Notes: generated from the sequence alone by a model not told the origin. A stretch of DNA of 64,000 nt from Leptospira levettii (GCF_002812085.1 NZ_NPDM01000005.1:186001-250000), one strand, 5' to 3'; numbered from the stretch's first letter, positions 26,151 through 34,041 are shown. Made by a program: numbers and translations.

Positions 26151-26735
26151 CTATTTGGCGGGCATCATCCCTACATACAATGAACTCATTTCTTTGGCAC
26201 GCCAAAGTCCGTCTGAATCTTTTTCCACAGTCACAGGACGGTAACTGGAAGCACCTTTTGTGGCAACAAAGAGTTTGATCCTTCCGGAAGACTCTTCCCC
26301 TGAATAAGGATTGGTGTAAGTTTCGACAGTGAGTGGGAGATTCGGCGTATACCCGTTAGACGGTTCTGCTCCTTTCCAATACCCATTTGGTAACATTTTG
26401 TATTTGTCAAGTTGCCCAAGCAGATAGGAATCACTTCCTCCTAAATCCACTCCATCAATCGCTGTTGGTTTGTTCGATTTTTGTCTGTTTTTGGAAATGA
26501 CAGAAAGTACCACCGCCTTTCTTCCTAATTCTGGATTTTTTCCGTAGAGAGAAATGGCAAGGACTAAAATGGCAACTCCACCTTCTGGAGTTGTGGCGGT
26601 TGTCGCTTGGATGGATTTGAATTCTTCAATTGTGCTTGGTTCTGAGGAAAAACTGACAGGTGTTCGTTCTGTCAAATTTTGAGCCACAAGGGATACGGTA
26701 AACGAGACTAGAAGTAATGTTACAATTCGTTTCAT
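26151..26735 (-). CDS. Secreted conserved protein of Leptospira type, 194 residues
   Basis: Starting at ATG 26735 the product has a cleavable signal peptide (MKRIVTLLLVSFTVSLVAQ). The mature part contains a TTPEGGVAILVLAISLY stretch and a Gly/Ser-rich region, and ends in a strand-rich segment with YRPVTVEKDSDGLWRA. It has the look of DUF6935-type leptospiral exported proteins, but I am not sure of the family. It lies directly upstream of the ZIP transporter gene, so it leads that operon. Periplasmic or surface location; function unknown. Confidence 0.75.
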   Translation of the reverse strand: MKRIVTLLLVSFTVSLVAQNLTERTPVSFSSEPSTIEEFKSIQATTATTPEGGVAILVLAISLYGKNPELGRKAVVLSVISKNRQKSNKPTAIDGVDLGGSDSYLLGQLDKYKMLPNGYWKGAEPSNGYTPNLPLTVETYTNPYSGEESSGRIKLFVATKGASSYRPVTVEKDSDGLWRAKEMSSLYVGMMPAK

Positions 26736-26825
26736 GGGCGAAAATCTTCCTTTGATTTCCTTTGGATGCAATCCTTTTTCTAAATTTTTTCTTTACCAGC
26801 GGCCGAAAAGGGATATGTTATTTTT

Positions 26826-27218
26826 ATGAAAAAAATTTCTCTTTTCCTATTTTTATGTTTCCCCTTCATCATCACCTCACAAACATTAAAGGACGCAAAA
26901 GAATTCCAAGCCCTTTCCAAAAAAATGTGTGCCAAAACTTCGGAATGTATGAAAGAAAAATTAAAAGACCTTCCACCAGAACAAAGGAAGATGGTTGAAT
27001 CCCAATTTGTGAATGGCAATGTCTGTGAATCTCGTTACAAACAATACATAGTAGAAGGCCAAAAACCAAGTAACGAAAAACCAACCAGAAAACTCACCAA
27101 ACAAGACATAGAAGACATGAAACAATGCACAAAGGAAATGGCAGCGTTTTCCTGTGCTGAATTAGAAGAAGGAAAAATCCCACCAGCGTGTGAGAAGTTC
27201 CAATCCGAAGAAGAATAA
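26826..27218 (+). CDS. Small exported Cys-containing protein
   Basis: A 130-residue protein with a signal peptide (MKKISLFLFLCFPFIITSQ). The mature part is hydrophilic, highly charged and helical, with cysteines spaced through it (MCAKTSECM, VCESR, QCTKEM, SCAELEE, ACEKF), suggesting disulfide-linked helices. Leptospira genomes encode many such small Cys-rich exported proteins of unknown function. It is divergent from the ZIP operon and convergent with epmA, 5 bp from its stop. Confidence 0.75.
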   Translation: MKKISLFLFLCFPFIITSQTLKDAKEFQALSKKMCAKTSECMKEKLKDLPPEQRKMVESQFVNGNVCESRYKQYIVEGQKPSNEKPTRKLTKQDIEDMKQCTKEMAAFSCAELEEGKIPPACEKFQSEEE

Positions 27219-27223
27219 AACTT

Positions 27224-28195
27224 TTACAATTCCATCCAATACGGGCTCACTTCTCTGAGTCCGTTTTTCCCCAAAAGTTTTAAGATGAGTCTGTCCATCC
27301 CAATGGAAATCCCCGAACAATTGGGAAATCCATTTCCGAGTGCCTCTAAAAAATCCTCATCCATTGGGAATACTTCTTTTCCGAGTTTGGCACGTAACGT
27401 TTGTTCGTCTGCAAATCGTTTTCGTTGTTCGTTTGGGTCATTCAATTCATAAAAGGCATTCGCAAGTTCGAGTCCATCCCAATAAATTTCAAATCGTTTG
27501 GCAACTCCCTTCTCAATTCGGGCAAGAGCGGCACATTCCGGTGGGTAATCGTACAAAAAGACAATCCCTTCCCCTAGTTTCGGTTCGATACAATTTAAAA
27601 ACACCAAAAAGAACAAATCTTCATACTGCCAAGTTTGTAATTCCTCAAAGGAAGCAGAGGTTAACTTTTGTTTGATGATCGTTGGAATCAAATTTTCTTT
27701 TTCAAATCCATGCCCCAGGTGGATGAGAAACACGGACTGTACTGAAAAACGTCGGATAAATCCTGGTTTGGACAATTGGTTGTGGAGTTTTGGTATCCCA
27801 ACTGTAAAAATCAGTTCTCGTAAAAATGTTTCGATAAAGTGTAGAAGCACTTCATCATCCATTCCTTCTGCATAGAGTTCTAACATGAGAAACTCTTTTG
27901 TATGGTACGAACTTCCCACTTCCCCTGACCTGTAAGTGTGTGCCAACTCAAAGATTCGAGGTAGGCCCGTAGCCATCATTTGTTTTAAGCTGTACTCGGG
28001 AGAAGTGATGAGATAACCCTTTTCTTTTCCAGAGGGAGAACGCACTTCAAATGGATCGAGGTATGGTTCCATACCAACGATGGGCTTCAGAGTGGGAGTA
28101 TCCACTTCCAAAAATTCATTTCGTGAGAGAATCTCTCTTACGGTTTGTAAAACTCTCGAACGAAAAATGAGTGTCTCTTTTGGTAGAACGTGCAA
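27224..28195 (-). CDS. epmA: EF-P beta-lysine ligase (EpmA/PoxA/GenX)
   Basis: A 323-residue class II lysyl-tRNA synthetase paralogue without the N-terminal anticodon-binding domain, as expected for EpmA. Motif 2 is RIFELAHTYRSGE with KEFLMLELYAEG, and motif 3 is GISIGMDRLILKL. EpmA activates (R)-beta-lysine and joins it to the EF-P lysine (Lys33 here). The start is TTG 28195, supported by GGAGGT 5 nt upstream. Only 12 bp separate it from the divergent ATG at 28208, so each gene's promoter must lie in the other's 5' region. Confidence 0.93.
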   Translation of the reverse strand: MHVLPKETLIFRSRVLQTVREILSRNEFLEVDTPTLKPIVGMEPYLDPFEVRSPSGKEKGYLITSPEYSLKQMMATGLPRIFELAHTYRSGEVGSSYHTKEFLMLELYAEGMDDEVLLHFIETFLRELIFTVGIPKLHNQLSKPGFIRRFSVQSVFLIHLGHGFEKENLIPTIIKQKLTSASFEELQTWQYEDLFFLVFLNCIEPKLGEGIVFLYDYPPECAALARIEKGVAKRFEIYWDGLELANAFYELNDPNEQRKRFADEQTLRAKLGKEVFPMDEDFLEALGNGFPNCSGISIGMDRLILKLLGKNGLREVSPYWMEL

Positions 28196-28207
28196 ACCTA
28201 ACCTCCG

Positions 28208-28567
28208 ATGGCAAAAAAAACAAAATACCTAAATGTAAGGGAAATCCAAAATGCCTATGAAATTGTCATCTCCACCAAAGAAGTACATGCGGAGATGGAA
28301 GAAGAATTGGACTCTGTGATGCATATGTTATTTTTCCAAACCAGATCCCATATCCAAATGGACCTTTCCAATTTACCCTATCTACCCATTACCCTTCTCA
28401 CCAAACTCTTAAATATGGCAAGGGACCTTCGATTGAAAAAACGAGTTTTGGTTTTGAATGGTCTCACCCTATCCAGTTACCATTACCTCAAACGATTTGG
28501 ACTCATCCGATTGGTATTCCCAAGCGAGGCAATCCTCAGGGAGTCCCACCGAGTTCCCAAGGGATAA
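28208..28567 (+). CDS. Small conserved protein, possibly STAS-like
   Basis: A 119-residue cytosolic protein. Its layout (strand YEIVISTKEV, then HIQMDLSNLPYLP, then helix TLLTKLLNMARDL and strand KRVLVLNGLTLS followed by LKRFGLIRLVFP) resembles the alternating strand/helix order of STAS or anti-sigma-antagonist folds, but no phosphorylatable Ser is at the normal place. No SD precedes ATG 28208, so the mRNA may be leaderless. The 3' end overlaps the convergent DUF4279 gene by 32 bp. Confidence 0.55.
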   Translation: MAKKTKYLNVREIQNAYEIVISTKEVHAEMEEELDSVMHMLFFQTRSHIQMDLSNLPYLPITLLTKLLNMARDLRLKKRVLVLNGLTLSSYHYLKRFGLIRLVFPSEAILRESHRVPKG

Positions 28568-28952
28568 TTTCTAATTCGACTCCCATTTCACCTAACAAAA
28601 GCATCGTCCTTCTGTCGAGTGTGATCCCTTTGGTAAACTCAGAAGCAAACTCAACCGAGACGTAAATCGTAGAAGTAAAGTTTTCTGTGAACTCTTTCAG
28701 TTCTTTACGAACGGGTCCCAGTGTTTTTAGAATGTCCCAAATATGATCTTGGGCAGAGAACTCAGGTCCTAACTTAGAATTGAGCTGCCAATGACTCGGA
28801 ATTGTCATATTTTCGATGTCTTTTACATCCCCACCATGGTAATAGTCGGGAGTTAGGCCTAATTTTTCCGTCACTTCCAAGGGTCGTAGCCTTGTTCCTG
28901 TGATGGCAAACATTGCCCACGATTTTAGTTCTCTTTGTGTTCCCGATTCCAT
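28536..28952 (-). CDS. DUF4279 family protein
   Basis: A 138-residue protein whose pattern fits DUF4279: an N-terminal AMFAITGTRLRPLEVTEKLGL strand-helix, a middle SHWQLNSKL segment, and a C-terminal TLDRRTMLLLGEMGVELEI. The family is small, cytosolic and of unknown function, sometimes found near toxin or immunity genes, but nothing here suggests that. It is divergent from the response regulator gene with 58 bp between them. Confidence 0.7.
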   Translation of the reverse strand: MESGTQRELKSWAMFAITGTRLRPLEVTEKLGLTPDYYHGGDVKDIENMTIPSHWQLNSKLGPEFSAQDHIWDILKTLGPVRKELKEFTENFTSTIYVSVEFASEFTKGITLDRRTMLLLGEMGVELEIIPWELGGTP

Positions 28953-29010
28953 TTTTTACTTTTTTTTTCTACTACAAGAACCAAATTGAGAAAGAACTCA
29001 AGGGAAAAAC

Positions 29011-29736
29011 ATGAAAAATATTTTGGTAATTGAGGACGATCCGGACATCGGGAACCTAATCCGGAAATCTCTCGATTCTGCTCACTACACCACCTCCGTT
29101 TTTGAAAATGGCGAAGATGGATTGAAATTTTATAAATCCAATCATCCTGATTTAGTGATTCTTGACCTTTCACTTCCAGACATCGATGGTATGGAAATTT
29201 GCCGTAGCATTCGGAAATCAGACGAAAGTACTCCAATTTTTATCCTTTCTGCCAGAACGGAAGAAATTGATAGGATCATGGGACTCGAGTTAGGTGCTGA
29301 TGATTACATCACAAAACCTTTTTCCGTTCGGGAACTCAAAACTCGTGTTGACGTTTTTTTTAGACGTTGGGATAAAAAAATTGGAATCAAACCAAATGTG
29401 GGCCAAGCGGGTGAAATCATTCGTGGTGCTTTAAAAATTGATTCCATTCGTCGTCGTGTTACGTTAAACGAAAACATCATCAACATCTCCCGTAAAGAAT
29501 TTGACATTTTACAACTACTCGCTGGTTCACCAGGAAAAGTATTTTCTCGTGAAATGATTTTGGAATCAGTTTGGGGAGTGGAATGGGATGGTTTTGAAAG
29601 GATGATTGATAGCCATATCAAACGCATTCGTTCCAAACTGGAAAAAAATTCTGCACAACCAGAATGGATCGAAACCATTTGGGGAATTGGATATCGTTTC
29701 ACAGACAATTTTGAAAACATAGTTGTACCAGACTAA
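29011..29736 (+). CDS. OmpR/PhoB-type response regulator (orphan)
   Basis: A 241-residue two-domain regulator. The receiver (1-120) has the acidic pair at 9-10 (IEDD), phospho-acceptor Asp52 in VILDLSLPD, and the KPF switch lysine near 105-108. A winged-helix DNA-binding domain follows (about 140-235; [32 protein letters not shown]). The SD AAGGGA lies 7 nt before the ATG. No histidine kinase gene is adjacent, so the partner is elsewhere. The YqjD-like gene follows by 8 bp and may be co-transcribed. Confidence 0.93.
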   Translation: MKNILVIEDDPDIGNLIRKSLDSAHYTTSVFENGEDGLKFYKSNHPDLVILDLSLPDIDGMEICRSIRKSDESTPIFILSARTEEIDRIMGLELGADDYITKPFSVRELKTRVDVFFRRWDKKIGIKPNVGQAGEIIRGALKIDSIRRRVTLNENIINISRKEFDILQLLAGSPGKVFSREMILESVWGVEWDGFERMIDSHIKRIRSKLEKNSAQPEWIETIWGIGYRFTDNFENIVVPD

Positions 29737-29744
29737 CATACGTT

Positions 29745-30029
29745 ATGGAAGAAGTGAAAAAAGAAAAGTCCCTCATCGACGAAATTAAGTTGTATGAGAA
29801 AAAAGCCAAGGAAATTGAACAAAGAGCCAAGGAGAAGTATATGGAACAAGTAAGTGACATCAAACAAAAGTTAGGAAAAGCAAGCGAAGAAGCATCCATT
29901 CGTGCCAAAGAAGTGATCGATAATGTGGGTTCCTATGTAAAAGAAAATCCACAAAAAGCAGCTGTCATTGGTTTTGGAGTTGGACTTGGTCTTGGCCTTG
30001 CCCTTGGTTGGTTTTTTAAGAAGAAATAA
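29745..30029 (+). CDS. YqjD/ElaB-like (DUF883) membrane-anchored protein
   Basis: A 94-residue protein: a highly charged helical coiled coil (about 1-70, rich in Glu, Lys and Ala), then VKENPQKAAVIGFGVGLGLGLALGWFFKKK, the Gly-zipper C-terminal membrane anchor typical of DUF883. E. coli YqjD and ElaB associate with ribosomes through the N-terminal part and hold them at the inner membrane in stationary phase. It is first of three short genes packed at 0-5 bp spacing, which resembles the E. coli yqjD-yqjE-yqjK order. Confidence 0.8.
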   Translation: MEEVKKEKSLIDEIKLYEKKAKEIEQRAKEKYMEQVSDIKQKLGKASEEASIRAKEVIDNVGSYVKENPQKAAVIGFGVGLGLGLALGWFFKKK

Positions 30030-30362
30030 TTGGATCAAAAACACTCTAAACAACGCAAAAAAGGTGGTTTAAAAGCCACCTTCGAAGAATTCATCGCCAA
30101 ACTTGTATCATACGTCGAAGTGATGGTGATATATTTACAAAAAAACGTACAATTTTATGTACAAAAATTTGTTAAAAAAACGGTTTGGGTATTCACTGCT
30201 CTTTTTCTTATCTTTCTTGGTCTACTGTACACTTCGTACGGAATATTCCTAAGTATCCAAAAGTTTTTAGCCGCTGGAGATCCCATCCTTGCCAGTTTCG
30301 GAACTGGATTTGGATTTTTAGTTTTTGCAATCCTCTTTTTATCCTTTGTCTTCCGTAAATAA
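30030..30362 (+). CDS. YqjE/holin-X-like two-helix membrane protein
   Basis: A 110-residue protein starting at TTG 30030, directly after the TAA of the DUF883 gene. A basic Lys-rich N-terminus and an amphipathic helix precede two hydrophobic helices (about 55-78 and 88-108) ending in FVFRK. This topology resembles YqjE and the phage holin superfamily members encoded next to DUF883 genes. The TTG start depends on coupling to the preceding gene, as no strong SD is present. Function unknown. Confidence 0.68.
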   Translation: MDQKHSKQRKKGGLKATFEEFIAKLVSYVEVMVIYLQKNVQFYVQKFVKKTVWVFTALFLIFLGLLYTSYGIFLSIQKFLAAGDPILASFGTGFGFLVFAILFLSFVFRK

Positions 30363-30367
30363 TTTGT

Positions 30368-30613
30368 ATGGTATTTAACCCCTTCCAAGACCACAACCGT
30401 TACCTCGACAAAGACCCAAAAGATATGACTTTGTCCGAATTAAGGATGTTACTCAAAATCAAACGAATGGACTTAACACTTGGTTGGATCGAATTGGAAG
30501 GCAAAGTTAAATTCTGGCAAAGAGTGGTTCGTAGCCTTCGTGAATCTGGCATTTTAGACAAAGCCAAAGATGGAATCCAAAGTTATTTGCAAAAGGACAC
30601 ACCAAAAGAATAA
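30368..30613 (+). CDS. Small cytosolic protein, third gene of the YqjD-like cassette
   Basis: An 81-residue soluble, helical, Lys/Arg-rich protein (starts MVFNPFQD, contains MTLSELRMLLKIKRM and a C-terminal IQSYLQKD). No domain recognised. It begins 5 bp after the holin-like gene, so it is the third gene of the cassette, the place taken by yqjK in E. coli. A specific relation to YqjK is inference from position only. Confidence 0.65.
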   Translation: MVFNPFQDHNRYLDKDPKDMTLSELRMLLKIKRMDLTLGWIELEGKVKFWQRVVRSLRESGILDKAKDGIQSYLQKDTPKE

Positions 30614-30659
30614 GGATTTGCCCTTCCACATCCGATCCTAGTACCAACAGTAGGACAAC

Positions 30660-30989
30660 ATGGCATCGGAAGAAATTTTAGTATTTACCACAATAGGCGA
30701 CCGCGACATGGCGGAAGAACAAATCTCTGAAATGTTGGAACAAGGGATCATCGTCTCAGGAACCATTTTCCCTGAAGTCGAACTGGTTTACCTTTGGGAA
30801 GGTAAAATCACAGTTGATACCGAAAACAAAATTTTACTCAAAGCAAAAGCTGACAAGTATGATGCGATCGAAGCATATATCATGAAACACCATCCGTACA
30901 TTGCACCAGAAATCATTCGGATGGATGTGAGTTTTGGTAGCTCCGCCTACAAAGCGTTTGTTGCCGACAAAATCAAAAAGAATAGCTAA
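30660..30989 (+). CDS. cutA: Divalent cation tolerance protein CutA
   Basis: A 109-residue CutA1 homologue: N-terminal strand ILVFTTIGD, central VELVYLWEGKI with the conserved Trp, and the signature IEAYIMKHHPYIAPEIIRMDV. CutA forms very stable ferredoxin-fold trimers related to PII signalling proteins; it is linked to copper tolerance in E. coli but its real role is unsettled. It stands apart, 46 bp downstream of the YqjD-like cassette, and may share its transcript. Confidence 0.92.
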   Translation: MASEEILVFTTIGDRDMAEEQISEMLEQGIIVSGTIFPEVELVYLWEGKITVDTENKILLKAKADKYDAIEAYIMKHHPYIAPEIIRMDVSFGSSAYKAFVADKIKKNS

Positions 30990-31160
30990 CAAAAAAGTCC
31001 ACGGGGGTACTTTCGTATTTAAGCCCATCTTTTATCGTTTTGAATTCTTTCTTTCGAAAACGAGGGACAGTTCCTTTGTGGTGCTCACAATCTCGACATG
31101 TTTTTTCTTTATTGTGGGCGCCTCGGATTCAATTTTCTCACAATCAACTTTACGCAAAAA

Positions 31161-31250
31161 TCGACCGGGCCACTCCGGGGTCCGCGTTCGCTCCCGTCCT
31201 CGGAGGCATTCGCCTCCTCTGACCAAGCCCTCCGTTTCCCTGGCGCAGAG
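31161..31250. repeat. GC-rich palindromic intergenic element
   Basis: A 90-bp GC-rich island. GGAGGC (31202-31207) and GCCTCC (31212-31217) form a tight stem with the loop ATTC, and GACCGG (31163-31168) pairs with CCGG-GG-TC (31175-31182, two-base bulge). Segments such as GCGTTCGCTCCC between them look like the dispersed palindromic repeats of some spirochaetes. Only one copy is in the window, so repeat status is inference. Confidence 0.4.
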
Positions 31251-31302
31251 ATAAAACGTATTTTCCAAATTTAGCATTGGAAACAGGCAAAAATTGTGTT
31301 GC

Positions 31303-31340
31303 CAAATGACTACATATAATTGATTAGTCAAATGGCTACA
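31303..31340 (+). promoter_or_regulatory. Promoter and ArsR-type operator
   Basis: A perfect -10 TATAAT (31315-31320) sits between arms TGACTA (31307-31312) and TAGTCA (31325-31330). CAAATGACTACA (31303-31314) is repeated as CAAATGGCTACA (31329-31340), period 26 bp. The ATG follows at 31343, about 16 nt after the expected start. The dyad over the -10 fits autorepression. Confidence 0.55.
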
Positions 31341-31342
31341 CA

Positions 31343-31666
31343 ATGGATTTACGAAGAGATGTATTTCAGGCAATTGCAGATCCCACAAGACGGGCCATCC
31401 TCCTCCTTGTGGCCACCCAGTCCATGACTGCGGGAGCGATTGCTTCCCAATTTGATTCCAAACGGCCTACCATTTCCAAACACCTACTCATTTTAACCGA
31501 ATGTGAATTGTTACAACGTGAACCCATTGGCCGTGAGATGTACTACCATCTAAACCCACATAAGATGAAAGAAATTGCCCATTTCATCGAACCCTTCCGT
31601 AAACTCTGGGACGACAGGTTTAACAAACTGGAATCCGTAATGAAAGGTTTTAAACCAAAGGCATAG
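31343..31666 (+). CDS. ArsR family transcriptional regulator
   Basis: A 107-residue winged-helix regulator. The helix-turn-helix lies at about 30-60 ([20 protein letters not shown]) and the wing near [12 protein letters not shown]. The typical opening [16 protein letters not shown] is present. The metal-binding Cys pairs of ArsR/SmtB sensors are absent, so it belongs to the non-metal group usually paired with SRPBCC proteins. It likely represses its own operon through the dyad over the -10. It starts without an SD. The SRPBCC gene follows, then YdeI-like and DoxX genes in the same direction. Confidence 0.92.
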   Translation: MDLRRDVFQAIADPTRRAILLLVATQSMTAGAIASQFDSKRPTISKHLLILTECELLQREPIGREMYYHLNPHKMKEIAHFIEPFRKLWDDRFNKLESVMKGFKPKA

Positions 31667-31724
31667 TACACATGTTGAATCAAAATGGGCAAAATTCAAA
31701 TTGTTTGGGAGTAAGGAACTAGGA

Positions 31725-32186
31725 ATGGAACTGAAAACAAAAGTGATCGCAGAAGACGGCAAACAAGAGTTAACGATTGAACGTGAGTTTGATTTACCAA
31801 CCTCTCTCGTTTTTAAGGCACATACAGAACCCGAACTCATCGAACAATGGATGGGAAACAAGGTAATCCAATTTGAAAAACGAAACCACGGGAGTTATGT
31901 ATTTGAAACAAAATCTCCTGAAGGGAATGTACTCTTTCGAGCCAATGGAGTGTTACTGAAACTTGTGGAGGACCAAAGTTTTGTGAGAACCTTTGAAATG
32001 GAAAATACAGGATTTCCGATCCAACTTGAATTTTTTACCTTCCAAAAGATTTCCGAAAACAAATCCAAACTCACAATGCAAATTGTATTCCAATCGGTGG
32101 AACAAAGAGACAAACTACTGAAGATGCCATTTGCCCAAGGGATCAATATGGCCCACAACCGATTGCAAGCAATTACGAAACAGTAA
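31725..32186 (+). CDS. SRPBCC (AHSA1-like) domain protein
   Basis: A 153-residue START/Bet v1-fold protein starting at ATG 31725 with SD AAGGA 7 nt upstream. Family marks are IEREFDLPTSLVFKAHTEPELIEQWMG near the N-terminus and the C-terminal helix QGINMAHNRLQAI. AHSA1-type proteins have a hydrophobic cavity for lipids or small hydrophobic molecules. ArsR plus SRPBCC pairs are very common in bacteria and are assumed to form a small-molecule response unit. It is cytosolic; the ligand is unknown. Confidence 0.88.
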   Translation: MELKTKVIAEDGKQELTIEREFDLPTSLVFKAHTEPELIEQWMGNKVIQFEKRNHGSYVFETKSPEGNVLFRANGVLLKLVEDQSFVRTFEMENTGFPIQLEFFTFQKISENKSKLTMQIVFQSVEQRDKLLKMPFAQGINMAHNRLQAITKQ

Positions 32187-32217
32187 ACGGATTAATTCAT
32201 AATATAGGTTATACGAA

Positions 32218-32820
32218 ATGGAACCAAAACCAAAAAAAACTGACACCAAAAACCCAAATTCTTTTTTTGATGGAGTAAAATCTTGGAAAAAAGAATTCCA
32301 AATCCTACGTTCCATTGCACTCGAAAGCAAACTCCTTGAGGAAATCAAATGGGGGCAACCTTGTTACACATTGAATGGTCAAAATGTATTTTTATTACAT
32401 GGATTCAAAGAATACGTTGCGATTTTATTTTTCAAAGGTGCATTATTAAAAGACTCCAAAAAAATTCTCATCCAACAAACAAAAAACGTACAAGCTGCGA
32501 GGCAAATGCGTTTCCAATCAGCAGAACAAATTACAAAATCAAAAAATACGATTAAGGCATTTATGAAAGATGCAATCGAGTTGGAAAAAACTGGGAAAAA
32601 ACCCATCTTGAAAAAAACTTCTGAGTTTGAAGTGCCAGAAGAGTTTTTACGAATATTGGAACAAAATCCAAAATTACAGACCGCATTTTCAGAGTTAACT
32701 CCAGGTAGACAAAGAGGGTACTTACTCTTCTTTAATTCTGCAAAACGAAAAGAAACAAGAGAAGAAAGAATCACAAAACATATCCCACATATCTTAAATG
32801 GAAAAGGATTAAACGATTAA
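32218..32820 (+). CDS. YdeI/OmpD-associated family protein (DUF1801 + OmdA)
   Basis: A 200-residue protein with an N-terminal DUF1801 domain (about 15-125; ALESKLLEEIKWGQPCYTLNGQNV) and a C-terminal YdeI/OmdA helical segment (about 140-195; VPEEFLRILEQNPKLQTAF, LTPGRQRGYLLFF). The family is frataxin-like in fold and linked to peptide resistance in enterobacteria. It is cytosolic and is third in the ArsR cluster. The biochemical role remains unknown. Confidence 0.88.
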   Translation: MEPKPKKTDTKNPNSFFDGVKSWKKEFQILRSIALESKLLEEIKWGQPCYTLNGQNVFLLHGFKEYVAILFFKGALLKDSKKILIQQTKNVQAARQMRFQSAEQITKSKNTIKAFMKDAIELEKTGKKPILKKTSEFEVPEEFLRILEQNPKLQTAFSELTPGRQRGYLLFFNSAKRKETREERITKHIPHILNGKGLND

Positions 32821-32830
32821 AGGGATACCA

Positions 32831-32887
32831 ATGGACATCATAGATGGACCAGGTTTTGTTTCGGGATACCGAAACCATCAAAATTGA
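32831..32887 (+). CDS. Possible 18-residue leader peptide
   Basis: A short frame ATG 32831 to TGA 32885-32887 lies between the YdeI-like and DoxX genes (98-bp gap) and would encode MDIIDGPGF plus nine more residues. AGGGA lies 6-10 nt before the ATG. It could be a remnant or a chance frame; there is no homology evidence. Confidence 0.2.
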   Translation: MDIIDGPGFVSGYRNHQN

Positions 32888-32917
32888 AGATTATATTTTT
32901 TATTTAGGAGACCATAT

Positions 32918-33295
32918 ATGTCGGAGAAAACAAACAAAATTCTATATTGGTTCTTTACCCTTTGGTTATCCCTGGGTATGAGTTCCACAGCCATCGTCCA
33001 ACTATTGAAACTTCCTGAAGAAGTGGAAAAAATAAACCAATTGGGATACCCAACCTACTTTCTTACCCTTTTAGGGGTTTGGAAATTACTTGGAGTCATC
33101 GCAGTACTGGTTCCAAAATTTTTACTTCTCAAAGAATGGGCCTATGCAGGATTTTTCTTTGCCATGTCTGGGGCGGCAATTTCACACATCGTTTGTGGTC
33201 ATCCCATAACGGAAGTTCTACCATCTTTGTTACTATTAAGTTTAACTGTGATTTCATGGTACTTACGACCAGAAAATCGCAAAATCAAAGTCTAA
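32918..33295 (+). CDS. DoxX family membrane protein
   Basis: A 125-residue protein with four hydrophobic helices (about 8-26, 45-68, 72-90, 97-115) and the DoxX-family pattern: LGYPTYFLTLLGVWKLLGVIAVL then EWAYAGFFFAMSGAAISH. ATG 32918 follows a GGAG SD (TTAGGAGACC). DoxX proteins are inner-membrane and linked to oxidative stress or thiosulfate:quinone oxidation in archaea, but most have no assigned activity. It ends the ArsR/SRPBCC/YdeI/DoxX cluster ahead of a strong terminator. Confidence 0.88.
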   Translation: MSEKTNKILYWFFTLWLSLGMSSTAIVQLLKLPEEVEKINQLGYPTYFLTLLGVWKLLGVIAVLVPKFLLLKEWAYAGFFFAMSGAAISHIVCGHPITEVLPSLLLLSLTVISWYLRPENRKIKV

Positions 33296-33317
33296 ACCAA
33301 AAGAATTCAAATCCACT

Positions 33318-33358
33318 AAACGATCAAACAATTAGATACAGTATCTGTTTGATCGTTT
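33318..33358. terminator. Strong bidirectional terminator
   Basis: AAACGATCAAAC (33318-33329) pairs perfectly with GTTTGATCGTTT (33347-33358). Inside it AGATAC (33334-33339) pairs with GTATCT (33341-33346), giving an 18-bp stem with one 4-nt bulge. T-rich flanks occur on both strands, between the convergent DoxX and pnuC genes. Confidence 0.85.
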
Positions 33359-33363
33359 TCGAA

Positions 33364-34041
33364 TCATATCGATAGAGAAGTCGATTTTTGATTCTCTCGG
33401 TACTCCTTGTACCAATGCCACGAACCATAAAACGCAATGAGTAGGAAAATCACATATTCGATGGTCACAAAAGGAATATTCTTTAGAGAATACAAAACAA
33501 TACAAACAATATCCACTAACACCCATAAAAACCAAGATTCTAATTTTCTTTGGGCTAAGAGTAAATTGGCAATGATACTTGTGACTGTTGTAAACGCATC
33601 CCAATACAAATAATCAGGTGGTTTGACAAACAAATTTGGGAACCAAACTGGTAAGTGTTTTGTAAAAAAACCAAGACCCAAGGTCCCCACAATCAAAAGG
33701 AAAATCACAAACAGGTTTTTGTTTCTCCCGAGTGATACAATCTTCGTAAATTGTCCTGTTCGTTTCCTCCAAATGATCCAACCATAAATGCTGGATCCAA
33801 AAAAATAAACCTGTAACAACATATCCGAATACAATTGAATTTGGAAAAATAAAAAGAGAAAACAAATGGAATTAAATATTCCAATGGGCCAAGTGAGGAT
33901 ATGATTCCTGGATGCTAAGTACACACACACAAGACCCGATGTTGTACCTAAAAATTCTAATAACGATAAGGGATAACCAAGGATGGTAAAAATTGCATAA
34001 TCTAAGGATAAATATTGTTCCAAGAGATGAATTTCTGTCAT
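33364..34041 (-). CDS. pnuC: Nicotinamide riboside/mononucleotide transporter PnuC
   Basis: A 225-residue membrane protein with about seven hydrophobic helices. PnuC family features are LGTTSGLVCVYLASRNHILTWPIG near the N-terminus, DMLLQVYFFGSSIYGWIIW in the middle, and DIVCIVLYSLKNI near the C-terminus. PnuC facilitates uptake of nicotinamide riboside for NAD synthesis, normally driven by a cytosolic kinase. No nadR or kinase gene is adjacent, so trapping must be done by an enzyme elsewhere. The gene stands alone, facing the DoxX terminator. Confidence 0.92.
   Translation of the reverse strand: MTEIHLLEQYLSLDYAIFTILGYPLSLLEFLGTTSGLVCVYLASRNHILTWPIGIFNSICFLFLFFQIQLYSDMLLQVYFFGSSIYGWIIWRKRTGQFTKIVSLGRNKNLFVIFLLIVGTLGLGFFTKHLPVWFPNLFVKPPDYLYWDAFTTVTSIIANLLLAQRKLESWFLWVLVDIVCIVLYSLKNIPFVTIEYVIFLLIAFYGSWHWYKEYRENQKSTSLSI

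Larger units (their letters stand above)
30990..31342. other. Intergenic region with GC-rich palindromic element
   Basis: 353 bp without a convincing gene. The left part (30990-31150) is AT-rich and featureless by eye. 31161-31250 is sharply richer in GC than its surroundings and holds two hairpins. The right part carries the arsR-type promoter and operator. Frames that cross the GC-rich part on both strands have odd Arg-rich composition and no SD, so I do not call them. Confidence 0.6.

Noticed and set aside
30934..31388. Frames on both strands crossing the GC-rich element
   Set aside because: Arg-rich odd composition, no SD, and they overlap cutA or arsR; better explained by the GC-rich palindromic element.
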